Origin: AP-15 sp963846635
GTDB taxonomy: Bacteria; Pseudomonadota; Alphaproteobacteria; ATCC43930; CGMCC-115725
Length of the DNA stretch: 64,000 nt
NCBI GenBank assembly: GCA_963846635.1
Contig: CAWJXM010000034.1
Coordinates: forward strand, 53,854-117,853
Reading direction: 5' to 3'
In this document: positions 8,873-18,275 of the stretch, one piece after another
How the letters are laid out: each line of letters opens with the position of its first letter
Position numbering within the stretch: the stretch's first letter is position 1
Notes under the pieces: model-generated
Seen by the model: the letters and a program-made list of their open reading frames with translations, nothing else
Database searches by the model: none
What the model was told of the DNA's origin: nothing
Translations under genes and position numbers: made by a program

Positions 8873-10828
8873 ATGGTCTTGCGAGGTCGAACGAGTCGCA
8901 CCGGCACTGCGATCGTTGGCTGCTGTGCGGCGTCAGCGGTGTGGGCGGGCGCATCAGCAACGGCCGGTTTGGTGCCCAGCCCCGTTCTGGCGGTGCTGGA
9001 CAGTTTCCGGCTTTCGGCATGGCTGCTTTTTGCCGTTTATCTCGTCACTGGGGGCGGTGAGGCGGGCCCCGCGCGCAAGCGCGGCTATCTGATTGCGGCT
9101 GCAATTTATTGTGCCTTGGCGATCGCTATCGATGCCGGCGCGATCGTCGGCGTTGGCAGCAGGCAAATATTTGCCCAGCTGTTGGTTCGCATCGGCTTTG
9201 GCGTGCTCGGCCTGCTAACAATCGAAAACTTGTGGCGCAATACCGATCCGTGGCGCCGATGGCATGTTTGGCCGCTGTGCCTCGCCCTCGGCCTATTGTA
9301 TGCTTATGAGCTTTTTCTGTTTTCTGACGCTTTCATCACCCGTGGTCGAGCCGATCCCGGCTTGGCGCTCGGGCGCGCAATTGCCGCGGCGTTTGCGGTG
9401 CCGCTATTGGTATTGGCGATGGCGCGCAATCGCGAGTGGCGGGTCGACATCCATGTCTCCCGGCAGGTCGTGCTCCATACCGCTACGCTGTTGGCGAGCG
9501 GCTGCTTTCTGTTGGCCGTCGCCGTTGTCGGGATGCTGTTGCGCGGCTTTGGCGGCGATTGGGGCCTCGTATTGCAGCTGGCCATGCTGTTTGGCAGCGT
9601 TGTCGTGCTGGTCACCGTGATGTCTTCAGGGAGCTATCAGCAGCGTCTCAAATTTCTGATTTCTAGGAATTTTTTTACTCATCGCTACGACTATCGTGTC
9701 GAGTGGCTAAAGTTTATCGAGCTGATCTCCGACCAGCGGCAAGCTGACGAACTGCAGGTGAGAATCATCCGCGCCCTTGCTGAATTCGTCGATAGCCCGG
9801 CCGGTATGCTGTGGTCGGGTACTGGAACGGAGTATCGCCCCACTGCGGGGTGGCTGGCGCGAACCGAGCATGCCGCTGCAATTGCCTCGGACGACCCGTT
9901 CCTCGCCGGCTTCCGCGACGGCGGCTGGATCCAGGAATGCCTAAACGATCCGTCCCATCAAGGATGGAGCTTCGCGTCGGCCCGAGCTTGGCTGGCTGTG
10001 CCGTTGTCGTACCGGCGTGAGATCGTCGGTTTTGTGGTTCTCGATCGGCCGCACCATAAGGTCGCGCTCGATTGGGAGGCGTTCGACTTGCTGCGCGCCG
10101 CCGGTCGCCAAGCCGCCAGCTACGTCGCCGAAGAACGGTCGACGAAGGGTCTTCGCGACACCGAATTATTGACTGAGTATAGTAAACGCTTTGCGTTTGT
10201 CGTGCATGATATCAAAAACCTCGCGAGCCAGCTCGGTCTCATTGTCAGCAATGCGCATCGCTATATAGACAACCCCGAATTTCAACGTGACATGCTTCAG
10301 ACCGTCGAAGATGCGGTATCCCGAATGAACAAATTGTTGGGCCAGCTGAAGGCGGAAGATCGATCCGTACCCCGGCTGACCGACCCATCAGCTATTGTCG
10401 CTGCTGTGGCCAACGAATTCTCGGTGGCGATGGAGGCCGATAGCGAAAGTGCGTGTTGCAATGTCACGATTGCGCCAGACAAACTCCAGTCGGCGCTGAC
10501 GCACTTGGTACAAAACGCCCTCGATGCCTCACCGGCCGGCCGTCCGGTTGTCTTGCGCACCCGGCGCCGCGGCCGCCAATTTCTGATCGACGTCGTCGAC
10601 CGCGGGATTGGAATGGACGAAGCCTTTGTGCGCAACGAGCTGTTCCGCCCATTCCGATCGACGAAATCGGGCGGGTACGGCATTGGCGCGTATCAGACCC
10701 GGGAGCTGATCCGCATGGCGGGCGGCGAGCTTGAAGTGGTGTCGAGGCCGGGCGCCGGAACGACAATGCGCATTATCCTACCGCTTGCCGAGAGCGGCGA
10801 AGCCGCCATGCCCTCGGCCGCCGCATGA
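8873..10828 (+). CDS. prsK: PEP-CTERM system sensor histidine kinase PrsK
   Basis: From the ATG at 8873 the protein has 651 residues: seven or so membrane helices to about residue 235, a GAF-like domain (about 275-425) and a kinase core. The phospho-accepting His lies in FVVHDIKNLASQ. The ATPase motifs are LVQNALDAS, VDRGIGMDE and the G2 box KSGGYGIGAYQTRELI. This combination is PrsK, the kinase partner of PrsR in PEP-CTERM systems. The start is doubtful. The reading frame stays open upstream to 8744 and encodes LPRLIITTVYSGCALAFILI, which would complete the first helix, but it offers only a CTG (8804) as a start. The stop overlaps the prsR start (ATGA at 10825). Confidence 0.9.
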   Translation: MVLRGRTSRTGTAIVGCCAASAVWAGASATAGLVPSPVLAVLDSFRLSAWLLFAVYLVTGGGEAGPARKRGYLIAAAIYCALAIAIDAGAIVGVGSRQIFAQLLVRIGFGVLGLLTIENLWRNTDPWRRWHVWPLCLALGLLYAYELFLFSDAFITRGRADPGLALGRAIAAAFAVPLLVLAMARNREWRVDIHVSRQVVLHTATLLASGCFLLAVAVVGMLLRGFGGDWGLVLQLAMLFGSVVVLVTVMSSGSYQQRLKFLISRNFFTHRYDYRVEWLKFIELISDQRQADELQVRIIRALAEFVDSPAGMLWSGTGTEYRPTAGWLARTEHAAAIASDDPFLAGFRDGGWIQECLNDPSHQGWSFASARAWLAVPLSYRREIVGFVVLDRPHHKVALDWEAFDLLRAAGRQAASYVAEERSTKGLRDTELLTEYSKRFAFVVHDIKNLASQLGLIVSNAHRYIDNPEFQRDMLQTVEDAVSRMNKLLGQLKAEDRSVPRLTDPSAIVAAVANEFSVAMEADSESACCNVTIAPDKLQSALTHLVQNALDASPAGRPVVLRTRRRGRQFLIDVVDRGIGMDEAFVRNELFRPFRSTKSGGYGIGAYQTRELIRMAGGELEVVSRPGAGTTMRIILPLAESGEAAMPSAAA

Positions 10829-12198
10829 ACAGCACAACGACCGAGCCCAGGCCGCTGCTGATTGTTGATGACGACAACGGGCTGCTGCGTCAGCTGCGCT
10901 GGGCATTTTCCGAGCACAAGGTGCATGCAGCAGCGGACCGGCGCGAGGCAGTGGCCCTTATGCGCGCCCATCAGATCCCGGTTGCGATCCTCGATCTCGG
11001 TCTGCCCCCGGATCCAGACGGTGCCTCGGAGGGCCTCGCGGCCTTGTCAGAAATCCGCGAGCTCTCCCCGGCGACCAAGGTCATCATCGCCACGGGCAAC
11101 GAGACCCGCGAGCACGCGCTGCGCGCAATCGCGCTTGGCGCCTACGATTTTTACCAGAAGCCGATCGATATCGAGGTTCTGCGGATGATCGTCGGCCGCG
11201 CCGAACAGATGTTTGAACTCGAGGCCGAAAACCGGCGTCTCACCGATGCCGCCAATGCCACTTCGCCAATCGATGGCATCATCGCCACCAGCTCCGAAAT
11301 GCTGGGCGTACTTCGCAATATTGAAAAGCTGGCGCCGACTGATGTCGCGGTGCTGCTGCTTGGCGAAAGCGGCACCGGAAAGGAGCTGCTCGCCCACGCA
11401 ATCCACAAACTCAGCCGCCGCGCCGAAGGCCCGTTCGTACCGATCAATTGTGCGGCGATCCCCGAGACCCTGCTCGAAAGCGAGTTGTTCGGCCATGAAA
11501 AAGGCGCTTTTACCGGCGCTATTCGGCTGAATATCGGGCGGATAGAAAGTGCGCATCACGGTACGCTGTTTCTCGACGAAATTGGCGACGTGCCGCTGCC
11601 AATGCAGGTCAAGCTATTGCGCTTTTTGCAGGATCAGATCGTCGAGCGCATTGGCGGACGGCGTCCGATACAGGTCGATGTGCGCATTGTCTGCGCCACC
11701 AATCAGGATCTCGACCGGATGATGGCCGAAGGCCGGTTTCGCGAAGACCTGTTCTATCGGCTGAACGAGGTCACGATCCGGGTCCCCGCGCTGCGCGAGA
11801 GACCAGCGGATGCGGTGGTTCTGACCAGTTTTTTTTTGCGGCGTTTTGCGGCCGAATATGGGCGAACCGCACGCGGTCTTGCCGGATCGGCGCTTACCGC
11901 GATCAGAGATTATGCTTGGCCGGGCAACGTCCGCGAGCTCGAAAACCGGATCAAGCGTGCGGTCGTGATGACCGACGGACCTCTCGTGACTGCTGCGGAT
12001 CTCGATCTGCCCTGCGCCGAAGACACTGGCAAATCACTCGACATCCGCGCGGCACGGGCGCGCGCCGAACGCGAGGTCATCCAATTGGCCTTGACCCAGA
12101 CCGGGTCGAACCTTTCGAAGGCCGCGAAACTGCTCGGGATTAGCCGGCCTACGCTCTACGATTTGATGCAGCAGCACCAGCTCGGCGCCGACGGATGA
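10825..12198 (+). CDS. prsR: PEP-CTERM-box sigma-54 response regulator PrsR
   Basis: PrsR is the transcriptional activator paired with PrsK. The 457 residues comprise a receiver domain (1-125, LLIVDDDNGLL, phospho-Asp in VAILDLGLPP), a sigma-54 AAA+ domain (about 145-380) and a Fis-type helix-turn-helix (about 410-450, ending GISRPTLYDLMQQH). The AAA+ domain shows Walker A GESGTGKELLA, the sigma-54 contact loop GAFTGA and Walker B TLFLDEIGD. All elements needed to remodel RpoN holoenzyme are present. A sigma-54 promoter lies at 62277 in front of a PEP-CTERM protein gene, a plausible target. The gene overlaps prsK by four bases and ends beside prsT, so the three form one transcription unit. 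Confidence 0.93.
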   Translation: MNSTTTEPRPLLIVDDDNGLLRQLRWAFSEHKVHAAADRREAVALMRAHQIPVAILDLGLPPDPDGASEGLAALSEIRELSPATKVIIATGNETREHALRAIALGAYDFYQKPIDIEVLRMIVGRAEQMFELEAENRRLTDAANATSPIDGIIATSSEMLGVLRNIEKLAPTDVAVLLLGESGTGKELLAHAIHKLSRRAEGPFVPINCAAIPETLLESELFGHEKGAFTGAIRLNIGRIESAHHGTLFLDEIGDVPLPMQVKLLRFLQDQIVERIGGRRPIQVDVRIVCATNQDLDRMMAEGRFREDLFYRLNEVTIRVPALRERPADAVVLTSFFLRRFAAEYGRTARGLAGSALTAIRDYAWPGNVRELENRIKRAVVMTDGPLVTAADLDLPCAEDTGKSLDIRAARARAEREVIQLALTQTGSNLSKAAKLLGISRPTLYDLMQQHQLGADG

Positions 12199-12221
12199 TG
12201 CTGGCTGAGGAGGAACTGAGG

Positions 12222-15200
12222 ATGCGTCAGACGCGCCGCCGTCCTGTCGAGCTTCGCACGGCTTTGGCGATCGTGGTGCTCCTCGCCACTGCTTCGTCGG
12301 CTGTTGCGGCCGAGTCGCCAGCCTCTGTCAAGAGCGCCGACCAGTATATCGCGAATGGCAATCCCAAGGCGGCCGAGATCGAGTTGCGCAACGCGGTCCG
12401 CGCCGCGCCTCAGGACGCCCAGCTGCGCATCCGCTTGGCCCGCGTCTATTTACAGCTGGGAGACCCGATTTCGGCCGAACGCGAAGCTCGCGCAGCGCGC
12501 GAGCGCAACGGCGCCGAAGCCGACTATCTGCCGGTTTTGGACCAGGCGTTGTTGCGCCAGGGCAAGTTCCAGGAGCTCGCCGATCTGGTCCATCCCGGCA
12601 ACCGCCCACCCGCTCTCGAAAGCCAGGTGCGCTGGGCGCTCGGTATGGCAGCGGCCGGTCAGCATGATAATGCCAGGGCGCAATCCCTGCTGCAGGATGC
12701 CATCCGCCTCGACCCGAAAGCAGCTCCGCCAAAGATCGGCTTGGCCCGCTTGATCGCGGCCAGCAGCCCGGCACAGGCAAACAAGTTGCTTGACGAAGTG
12801 TTGTCCGCCAATCCGCGCGCAGTCGAGGCGCTTGAGGTCAAGGGCGAATTGGCGCGTGCAAAGGGTGACTTGCGGGCGGCGAAGAGCGATTTCGATGCGG
12901 CTCTTCAGATCGACCCGCAGAATGTCGCCACACGGCTGAGCCGCGCCAGCCTCAATATCGCGCAAGGTAAATACGAGGCGGCCGACGAGGATCTCAATCC
13001 GATTCTCAAGGCCAATCCCAATAATTTCATGGCGAACTACCTTCGAGCGGTGGAGGAAGTAAAGCAAAAGCAATACGCCGCGGCCGACCGGCAACTCGAC
13101 CGGCTGTCGCTAGCGTTCGACCAGTTCCCGGCGGGGTATTATGTGCAGGGCGCCATCAAGGTTGAACTCGGCCAGTACGCTCAGGCAGAAGCGATCCTCA
13201 GCAAATACCTCGACCGAGCTCAAGGTGACGCCAGGGCGGCGCGTTTGGCGGCGTTCGCAGCGCTGCGGCAGCGCGCACCCAGTCGGGCGATTGAGTATTT
13301 GAAACCCCTCGCTGCCCAACCAAAGGCCGATGCCGATACCCTGACATTGCTCGGCAACGCCTATATGGCAAGCGGCAAGCCCGAATTGGCGCTGCAGCAG
13401 TTTGAAAAGGCGGCGGCGCTGGAACCGAACAACCCGACGATCGAGACTCGGATGGCGATCTCTGAGATCGGCATCGGACAAGGCAAGGAGGGGTTGGCCG
13501 AACTCGAGCGCGTATTCAGCACGCAGACCGGTGTACCGATAGCAGGCCCGACCCTTGTCTTGGCTCAGCTGCGCGCTGGCCAGCTCGACAAAGCGGCTGG
13601 GGTGGCGGCGGCCCTGATCAAGCGCGACGGCAACAATCCTCTCTACCTGACATTGTCGGGCATGGTGAAGGCCGCGCAAAAGGATGTCGCTGGCGCGGAG
13701 GCCGCATTTCACGCCACACTCGCCCAGAACCCTGATTTTACGCCGGCGATGAATGATTTGGCGGCGCTTTACTTGTCGAGTGGGCGCCCCGATGACGCGA
13801 AGAAGGTTTATCAAGCAGCGCTAGCCAAGAAAGCGGATGATGTAAACGCCTTGCTGGGCTTGGCCAATGTAGCGATCAATCAGAAGAAATGGTCGGAAGC
13901 GACCGACTTCGTCAACCGCGCGCGCTCTGCCGCGCCAAATGATCCGGCACCCGGGATGGCGCAGGTGCGGATCTATGCGCTGCAAGGAAACTGGACCGAC
14001 GCTGCGGCGGTCGCCGGCGCACTCAGCGCACAATTCCCAAGGGATCTGAATGTCATTCAGGCGCTGGCTCAAGCTCAATTCGCGTCCGGCAACATCAATG
14101 GCGCTGTGACGAGTTATAAGCGGGCCTATGAATTGGCGCCGAACTCGACGCCGATGCTGTCGCGCTATCTTTCCCTGCTGATATCCGCGAAATATTATCG
14201 GGAAGCGAACGACGTTCTGCGCGACGCCATCGACCGCAATCCCAAAAATGACGCGCTAAAGGCGGACCTCGTCCGGATCACGGCTGATCTCGACGGGGCC
14301 GACGCTGCCGTCTCCAGAGCAAACCTTTACGCCAAGGACAATCCAAACGACAGCATCTTTCCGCTGGTCGCGGCCGAGGTGTACGAAAATGCCGGGCGTT
14401 GGAACGACGCCATCAATTTGCTCGAAGCAGCCGCTGCGGCGCACCCGAGCGACGGTACGCTGACGACCGCGCTCGCCGCGCTCTATGACCGGACCGGACA
14501 TTTCGCCAAAGCCGAGGCGTTATTGGCCGGGCAATTGAAGACTAATCCGAAGAATGCTCAGGCAGCTGTGTTGCTGGGATCACTTTACTTAAAAGCCCGC
14601 CGCAGCGCTGATGCGCAAAAAGTGTACGACGCTCTCCTCGCGCAAAAGTCCAATGATTTCGCCGCCCGGCTCGGGCTGGCGGATGTCGCGATCTTTGAAA
14701 ACAAATGGTCTGAGGCCGCGGATCAGATCAAGCAAGCAACAAAACTCAATCCCGAGAGCGCCGCTCCGGGTCTCAAGCTCGTTGATCTTTACATCCGCAG
14801 CCGAGATTGGAAGAACGCAACTGCGACTGCGACCAATCTTGCCACCAAATTTTCTGACAATGTCGATGTTATTGATGCCGAGGCTCGCGCTCAAATCGGG
14901 GCGGGTGACAAACAGGCGGCGATCGCGAGCTACAAACATGCCTACGAGCTCGATCCCAATTCGTCCAAGATCTTGGCTCGCTATGTCGGCGTCCTAAACA
15001 GCGCCAAAAAATACGCCGAAGCCCAATCAATTCTGCAGCAGGCACTTGATCGCGAGCCGCAGAACTCGACGATCAAGGCCAATCTAATCCAGGTTGCGGC
15101 GGATATCGGCGGCATCGACGCCGGTCTTGCCGAAGCCCGCGATCTCGCCAGGAAGGATCCGGACAACCTGATCTACGACATGATTTCGGCGGATCTGCTG

Positions 15201-15830
15201 GATAAGGGAGGACGTGGCAAAGAAGCAATCGGGTTGCTCGAACGTGATCTCGCATCGAAACCAACCAATGACGAAGTCCGCGCGCAGCTGGCAACGCTCT
15301 ATGTACGAGCGGGCCAGCCAGACAAGGCTCAGACATTGCTGAGGGCGCGCCTCAAAGACGATCCCACCAACTACCCGGCGACCCAGATGCTGGCCTCGCT
15401 GTATCTGCAAAGCAAAAACTATGATGCGGCGATTGCACAATACAATAAGCTTTTGCAGTCGCGTCCGGCCGACCCAACGGCCCTGAACAATCTTGCTTGG
15501 CTGTATCAGCAGAAGGGTGATTTGTCAAAAGCGCGAGAGCTGGCCGAACGCGCCGCGGCGGCAGCCCCGAATGCTCCGCAAATCGACGATACGCTCGGGT
15601 GGATCCTGCTGGCTCAGGGCGACGCTGCAAAGGCAATGACCTATCTGACTGCCGCCAATGTCTCGGCGCCCGCGAACCCATCGATCGCCTACCACTTGGC
15701 GGTTGCGCTGCAACGCGCTGGCCATTCCGCCGACGCCCAAACTGTGCTCGAAAAATTGCTCGGCTCCGGCGCCGCCTTTGCCGAAAAGCCCGAGGCCGAA
15801 AAGCTGTTGGCCGATATCAAGCACAGTTGA
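12222..15830 (+). CDS. prsT: PEP-CTERM system TPR-repeat protein PrsT
   Basis: The protein is almost entirely tetratricopeptide repeats after an export signal (MRQTRRRPVELRTALAIVVL, cleavage likely after AVA at about residue 30). From the ATG at 12222, which follows GAGGAGGAACTGAGG, it has 1202 residues; an ATG at 12195 overlapping the prsR stop is less likely. Many PrsT proteins are lipoproteins, but no lipobox Cys is seen here, so it is probably soluble in the periplasm or bound to partners. At about 1200 residues it is longer than the usual 900 or so. Blocks such as SYKRAYELAPNSTPMLSRYL and SYKHAYELDPNSSKILARYV show a recent internal duplication. A scaffolding role in EPS/PEP-CTERM export is inferred from family context. 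Confidence 0.88.
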   Translation: MRQTRRRPVELRTALAIVVLLATASSAVAAESPASVKSADQYIANGNPKAAEIELRNAVRAAPQDAQLRIRLARVYLQLGDPISAEREARAARERNGAEADYLPVLDQALLRQGKFQELADLVHPGNRPPALESQVRWALGMAAAGQHDNARAQSLLQDAIRLDPKAAPPKIGLARLIAASSPAQANKLLDEVLSANPRAVEALEVKGELARAKGDLRAAKSDFDAALQIDPQNVATRLSRASLNIAQGKYEAADEDLNPILKANPNNFMANYLRAVEEVKQKQYAAADRQLDRLSLAFDQFPAGYYVQGAIKVELGQYAQAEAILSKYLDRAQGDARAARLAAFAALRQRAPSRAIEYLKPLAAQPKADADTLTLLGNAYMASGKPELALQQFEKAAALEPNNPTIETRMAISEIGIGQGKEGLAELERVFSTQTGVPIAGPTLVLAQLRAGQLDKAAGVAAALIKRDGNNPLYLTLSGMVKAAQKDVAGAEAAFHATLAQNPDFTPAMNDLAALYLSSGRPDDAKKVYQAALAKKADDVNALLGLANVAINQKKWSEATDFVNRARSAAPNDPAPGMAQVRIYALQGNWTDAAAVAGALSAQFPRDLNVIQALAQAQFASGNINGAVTSYKRAYELAPNSTPMLSRYLSLLISAKYYREANDVLRDAIDRNPKNDALKADLVRITADLDGADAAVSRANLYAKDNPNDSIFPLVAAEVYENAGRWNDAINLLEAAAAAHPSDGTLTTALAALYDRTGHFAKAEALLAGQLKTNPKNAQAAVLLGSLYLKARRSADAQKVYDALLAQKSNDFAARLGLADVAIFENKWSEAADQIKQATKLNPESAAPGLKLVDLYIRSRDWKNATATATNLATKFSDNVDVIDAEARAQIGAGDKQAAIASYKHAYELDPNSSKILARYVGVLNSAKKYAEAQSILQQALDREPQNSTIKANLIQVAADIGGIDAGLAEARDLARKDPDNLIYDMISADLLDKGGRGKEAIGLLERDLASKPTNDEVRAQLATLYVRAGQPDKAQTLLRARLKDDPTNYPATQMLASLYLQSKNYDAAIAQYNKLLQSRPADPTALNNLAWLYQQKGDLSKARELAERAAAAAPNAPQIDDTLGWILLAQGDAAKAMTYLTAANVSAPANPSIAYHLAVALQRAGHSADAQTVLEKLLGSGAAFAEKPEAEKLLADIKHS

Positions 15831-16153
15831 TCGCGCCGACGGCACCAAACTCCCAAACAGGGTCAACAAGCGGGCTGCCCGCTCCACGCGAGAATTCGTT
15901 CGTCCACGGCTATGCCGGATACTCCGAACCACTGGAGACCTCATGCCGCGTGTGCTGTAGCTGATACTTATTTCTTCCCTGCGCTGGGCATGCACGCACA
16001 GGCGCGCGCATCAGGCGGCGGGTCCTTGACCCAGATCAACGCCGCATCACCCTTGACGCGCTGAGATTAAACCGGTTCGATCGTTCTTGATGCATTCAGC
16101 TTGAAGAAGCCTGAGCATACAGTCGTACGACGTCCCAAAAGGAGTGGCCAGAC
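15831..16153. other. Intergenic stretch after prsT
   Basis: I see no gene, RNA or clear terminator here. A good ribosome site (AAAAGGAG) at 16137-16144 serves the next gene. Confidence 0.4.
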
Positions 16154-17095
16154 ATGTCACCAGTAAAGAAATTCACGGCAGGTCCCTTGTCGTTCGTCGT
16201 CAAACATGAACTGTGGGACGGCAATATCCATGATCACGCGGACCAGGGTGTCTCGATCGCCGTGACGGCGGATGTCGCCGGCAAAGAGACAACCCTGCTT
16301 CGGTTCAACTGCTTCGATCTGGAAAAAAGCTACGTTTACGGGCCGGAAAATCCCGATCCGCAGCCCGCGGCGTCGGTGACGCAGGACGATCTGCCGGAAA
16401 CGCTAAGTAGCTCCGGCCGGTTCTACAGAATGGACCCGATAACCGACGGGAATCCGATCGGTTGGACGATCAGGACCTTGGGAAAGAAGCTTCCAAAGAT
16501 GCTCGAAAGAGCCGGCTATCCGCAGGTCGCCGCGGCCGCCAATATGGCAGAGGTAAGGGACGTACTTCCTGAGGTGGAAGCTTGCGCCAGGGAGCTGTTT
16601 GCCGCCGAGCGGAATACGGTCAAGCACAATCGCGGCACGCACATCTTCCCAGCCGGGAACATCAGATTTGGGCTTGAGATGCGGCGGCAGCAGGGGGGAG
16701 ACGGCGGCTTGGCGGTCCATGTTTTGGCGGACATCGGCGGTGCGACGCAAAATTCGTATGTGGAAGAAACCGAGATCCTGGCCTTCGACTGTTTCTGGCA
16801 AGCGCCGCATTACCATTATGGCCCGCGCAACAAGAACCATCGCATCTATTGGGACAAGACCTTGGTCGAGGACCCGCTCAGCTGGGTTTTTGAGCAGTTC
16901 GAGAACAGAAAATTGGGGGCCATGATCGAGCGCGCTGGTTACCCGGGAGTTGCGGCCGATCTGGACCTGGAAAAAATCGCTTCCATTCTCCCCGCGATGA
17001 AGGAGAAGGCCCGCGAGCTGCGAGCCGAAGGCGAAAGATTAACCGGGCATCCAGGGTTGCCTTTAGAGCCGACGCCGAACCTAGCGGGTCGTTAA
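16154..17095 (+). CDS. Unrecognised protein with internally duplicated domain
   Basis: I do not recognise this 313-residue soluble protein. It contains two copies of one domain. The first runs from about residue 9 to 150 (GPLSFVVKHELWD, TTLLRFNCFDLEKSYVYGP, PIGWTIRTLGKKLPKMLERA, GYPQVAAAANMAEV). The second runs from about 165 to 295 (GNIRFGLEMRRQQ, TEILAFDCFWQAPHYHYGP, PLSWVFEQFENRKLGAMIERA, GYPGVAADLDLEKI). The shared signature is F-x-C-F-x(6-8)-Y-x-Y-G-P followed by a Trp-centred helix and ERAGYP. There is no signal peptide or membrane segment. A strong AAAAGGAG lies ten bases before the ATG. It stands alone between prsT and a hairpin. Confidence 0.75.
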   Translation: MSPVKKFTAGPLSFVVKHELWDGNIHDHADQGVSIAVTADVAGKETTLLRFNCFDLEKSYVYGPENPDPQPAASVTQDDLPETLSSSGRFYRMDPITDGNPIGWTIRTLGKKLPKMLERAGYPQVAAAANMAEVRDVLPEVEACARELFAAERNTVKHNRGTHIFPAGNIRFGLEMRRQQGGDGGLAVHVLADIGGATQNSYVEETEILAFDCFWQAPHYHYGPRNKNHRIYWDKTLVEDPLSWVFEQFENRKLGAMIERAGYPGVAADLDLEKIASILPAMKEKARELRAEGERLTGHPGLPLEPTPNLAGR

Positions 17096-17133
17096 AAGCC
17101 GCACGCGGCAAAGCATTTGCCTCTGCGTAACAA

Positions 17134-17161
17134 GGCCCTTTGTCAACCAAGGCAAAGGGCC
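17134..17161. terminator. Hairpin, possible terminator
   Basis: GGCCCTTTG and CAAAGGGCC form a perfect nine-base-pair stem around a ten-base loop, about 40 bases after the stop of the preceding gene. No T-run follows, so intrinsic termination is not assured; it may stabilise the transcript 3' end. Confidence 0.45.
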
Positions 17162-17371
17162 CACAGCGATCGGCGCGCGGTTCCTATCGTTATCCTTAGC
17201 GCGATCAGCGACAGCTAACCCCGCCCTGCCGCTGTCTGCACAATATTTCAGGCTAGAGCTAGAGGTTACTCTGTTGCTCTGACATCTCGTGTCCGAGTAT
17301 TTGCGTTAAAACCGCGGCTGCACTATAGGCGCGGTGTTGCTGGGTTTATTGTCAAAGATGACCAGCGGCGA

Positions 17372-18190
17372 TTATTCCGGCATCAGACGGAGGTCAATGC
17401 CCGGCGCGCGCAGCTCGGCGAGATACCCCTTCACCACCCCGAAGTCGGTATCGTACTCCATGCGCACCGGCATCATCTCGCCGCCGGGTACGACACGGGC
17501 ATACCAAATCTTGCCCCGGTCGTATGTACCCTCGCTGCGATCCGGATTGGCCATAAGATCTTCGCGGACCACATTGCAAGATTGTGCCGGACCGGCAAAG
17601 TTTTGGTGCCCGTCGCCGGCAAGGTTTGCTCGCTGGTTGTCGGTGAAACGGAGATTGTAAAGGCCCCGTCCGTCAAACACACGAACTACGAGGGCGCACG
17701 TGCCGCGCTCTGAAAGCTGGCGCTCAAGTAAGAAATATGCCGTCAGTTGGTCGACCGTGCCGCGGATCTGCTGCTCTGTTATCGGGGAAGCTTGCCCCGA
17801 TGCGGGGCTCGCCGATGCCTTGATCACGCGGCCATCGCCGCCATAGTCGATCCGATAATGTCGGCCTACACCGTTTCGCCGGACATTCGCCTCATAGGTT
17901 TGGGGTCGAGCCGCCCCCTTGTCGGCTTGCCCATAGACGTCCGAATGGCTGTCAAGGTCGACAAACATACGGGCGAGACCGCGCGTGTCGAGATCCATCT
18001 CGATGCCGTATTGATGCGGCGCCTGCTCAACGGTCGTCCGATTGGTCAACAGGTGAATTCCAGCGATGCCGTAGACTTCATATCGCGCTTCAACCCATTT
18101 CGCCGCCGCGTGCGTCGTCGCGATATTACCCGTGAGGACTATTCCGATGAACCCTGGTATTAAAGCCCGGCGGGTGAGATTAACAATCAT
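17372..18190 (-). CDS. DUF3108 domain-containing exported protein
   Basis: From the ATG at 18190 the product has 272 residues and a signal peptide (MIVNLTRRALIPGFIGIVL, cleavage near THAAA). The mature part has the DUF3108 pattern: an opening strand WVEARYEVYGIAGIHLL, then RHYRIDYGGDGRV, VDQLTAYFLLER, VRVFDGRGLYNLRF and, near the end, RVVPGGEMMPVRMEYDTDFG. DUF3108 proteins are predicted envelope or outer-membrane-associated proteins with no proven function. A TTG at 18226 would add twelve residues and is less likely. It is the last of three minus-strand genes running from the CHAP gene. Confidence 0.78.
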   Translation of the reverse strand: MIVNLTRRALIPGFIGIVLTGNIATTHAAAKWVEARYEVYGIAGIHLLTNRTTVEQAPHQYGIEMDLDTRGLARMFVDLDSHSDVYGQADKGAARPQTYEANVRRNGVGRHYRIDYGGDGRVIKASASPASGQASPITEQQIRGTVDQLTAYFLLERQLSERGTCALVVRVFDGRGLYNLRFTDNQRANLAGDGHQNFAGPAQSCNVVREDLMANPDRSEGTYDRGKIWYARVVPGGEMMPVRMEYDTDFGVVKGYLAELRAPGIDLRLMPE

Positions 18191-18275
18191 CGCACGCAAC
18201 AAGTGTCCCCCGCAAAACAAGCTCAAAACAAGCGACTACAGGTGTATGCGGATCGGATCTGGGCCGCGCGTCGTA

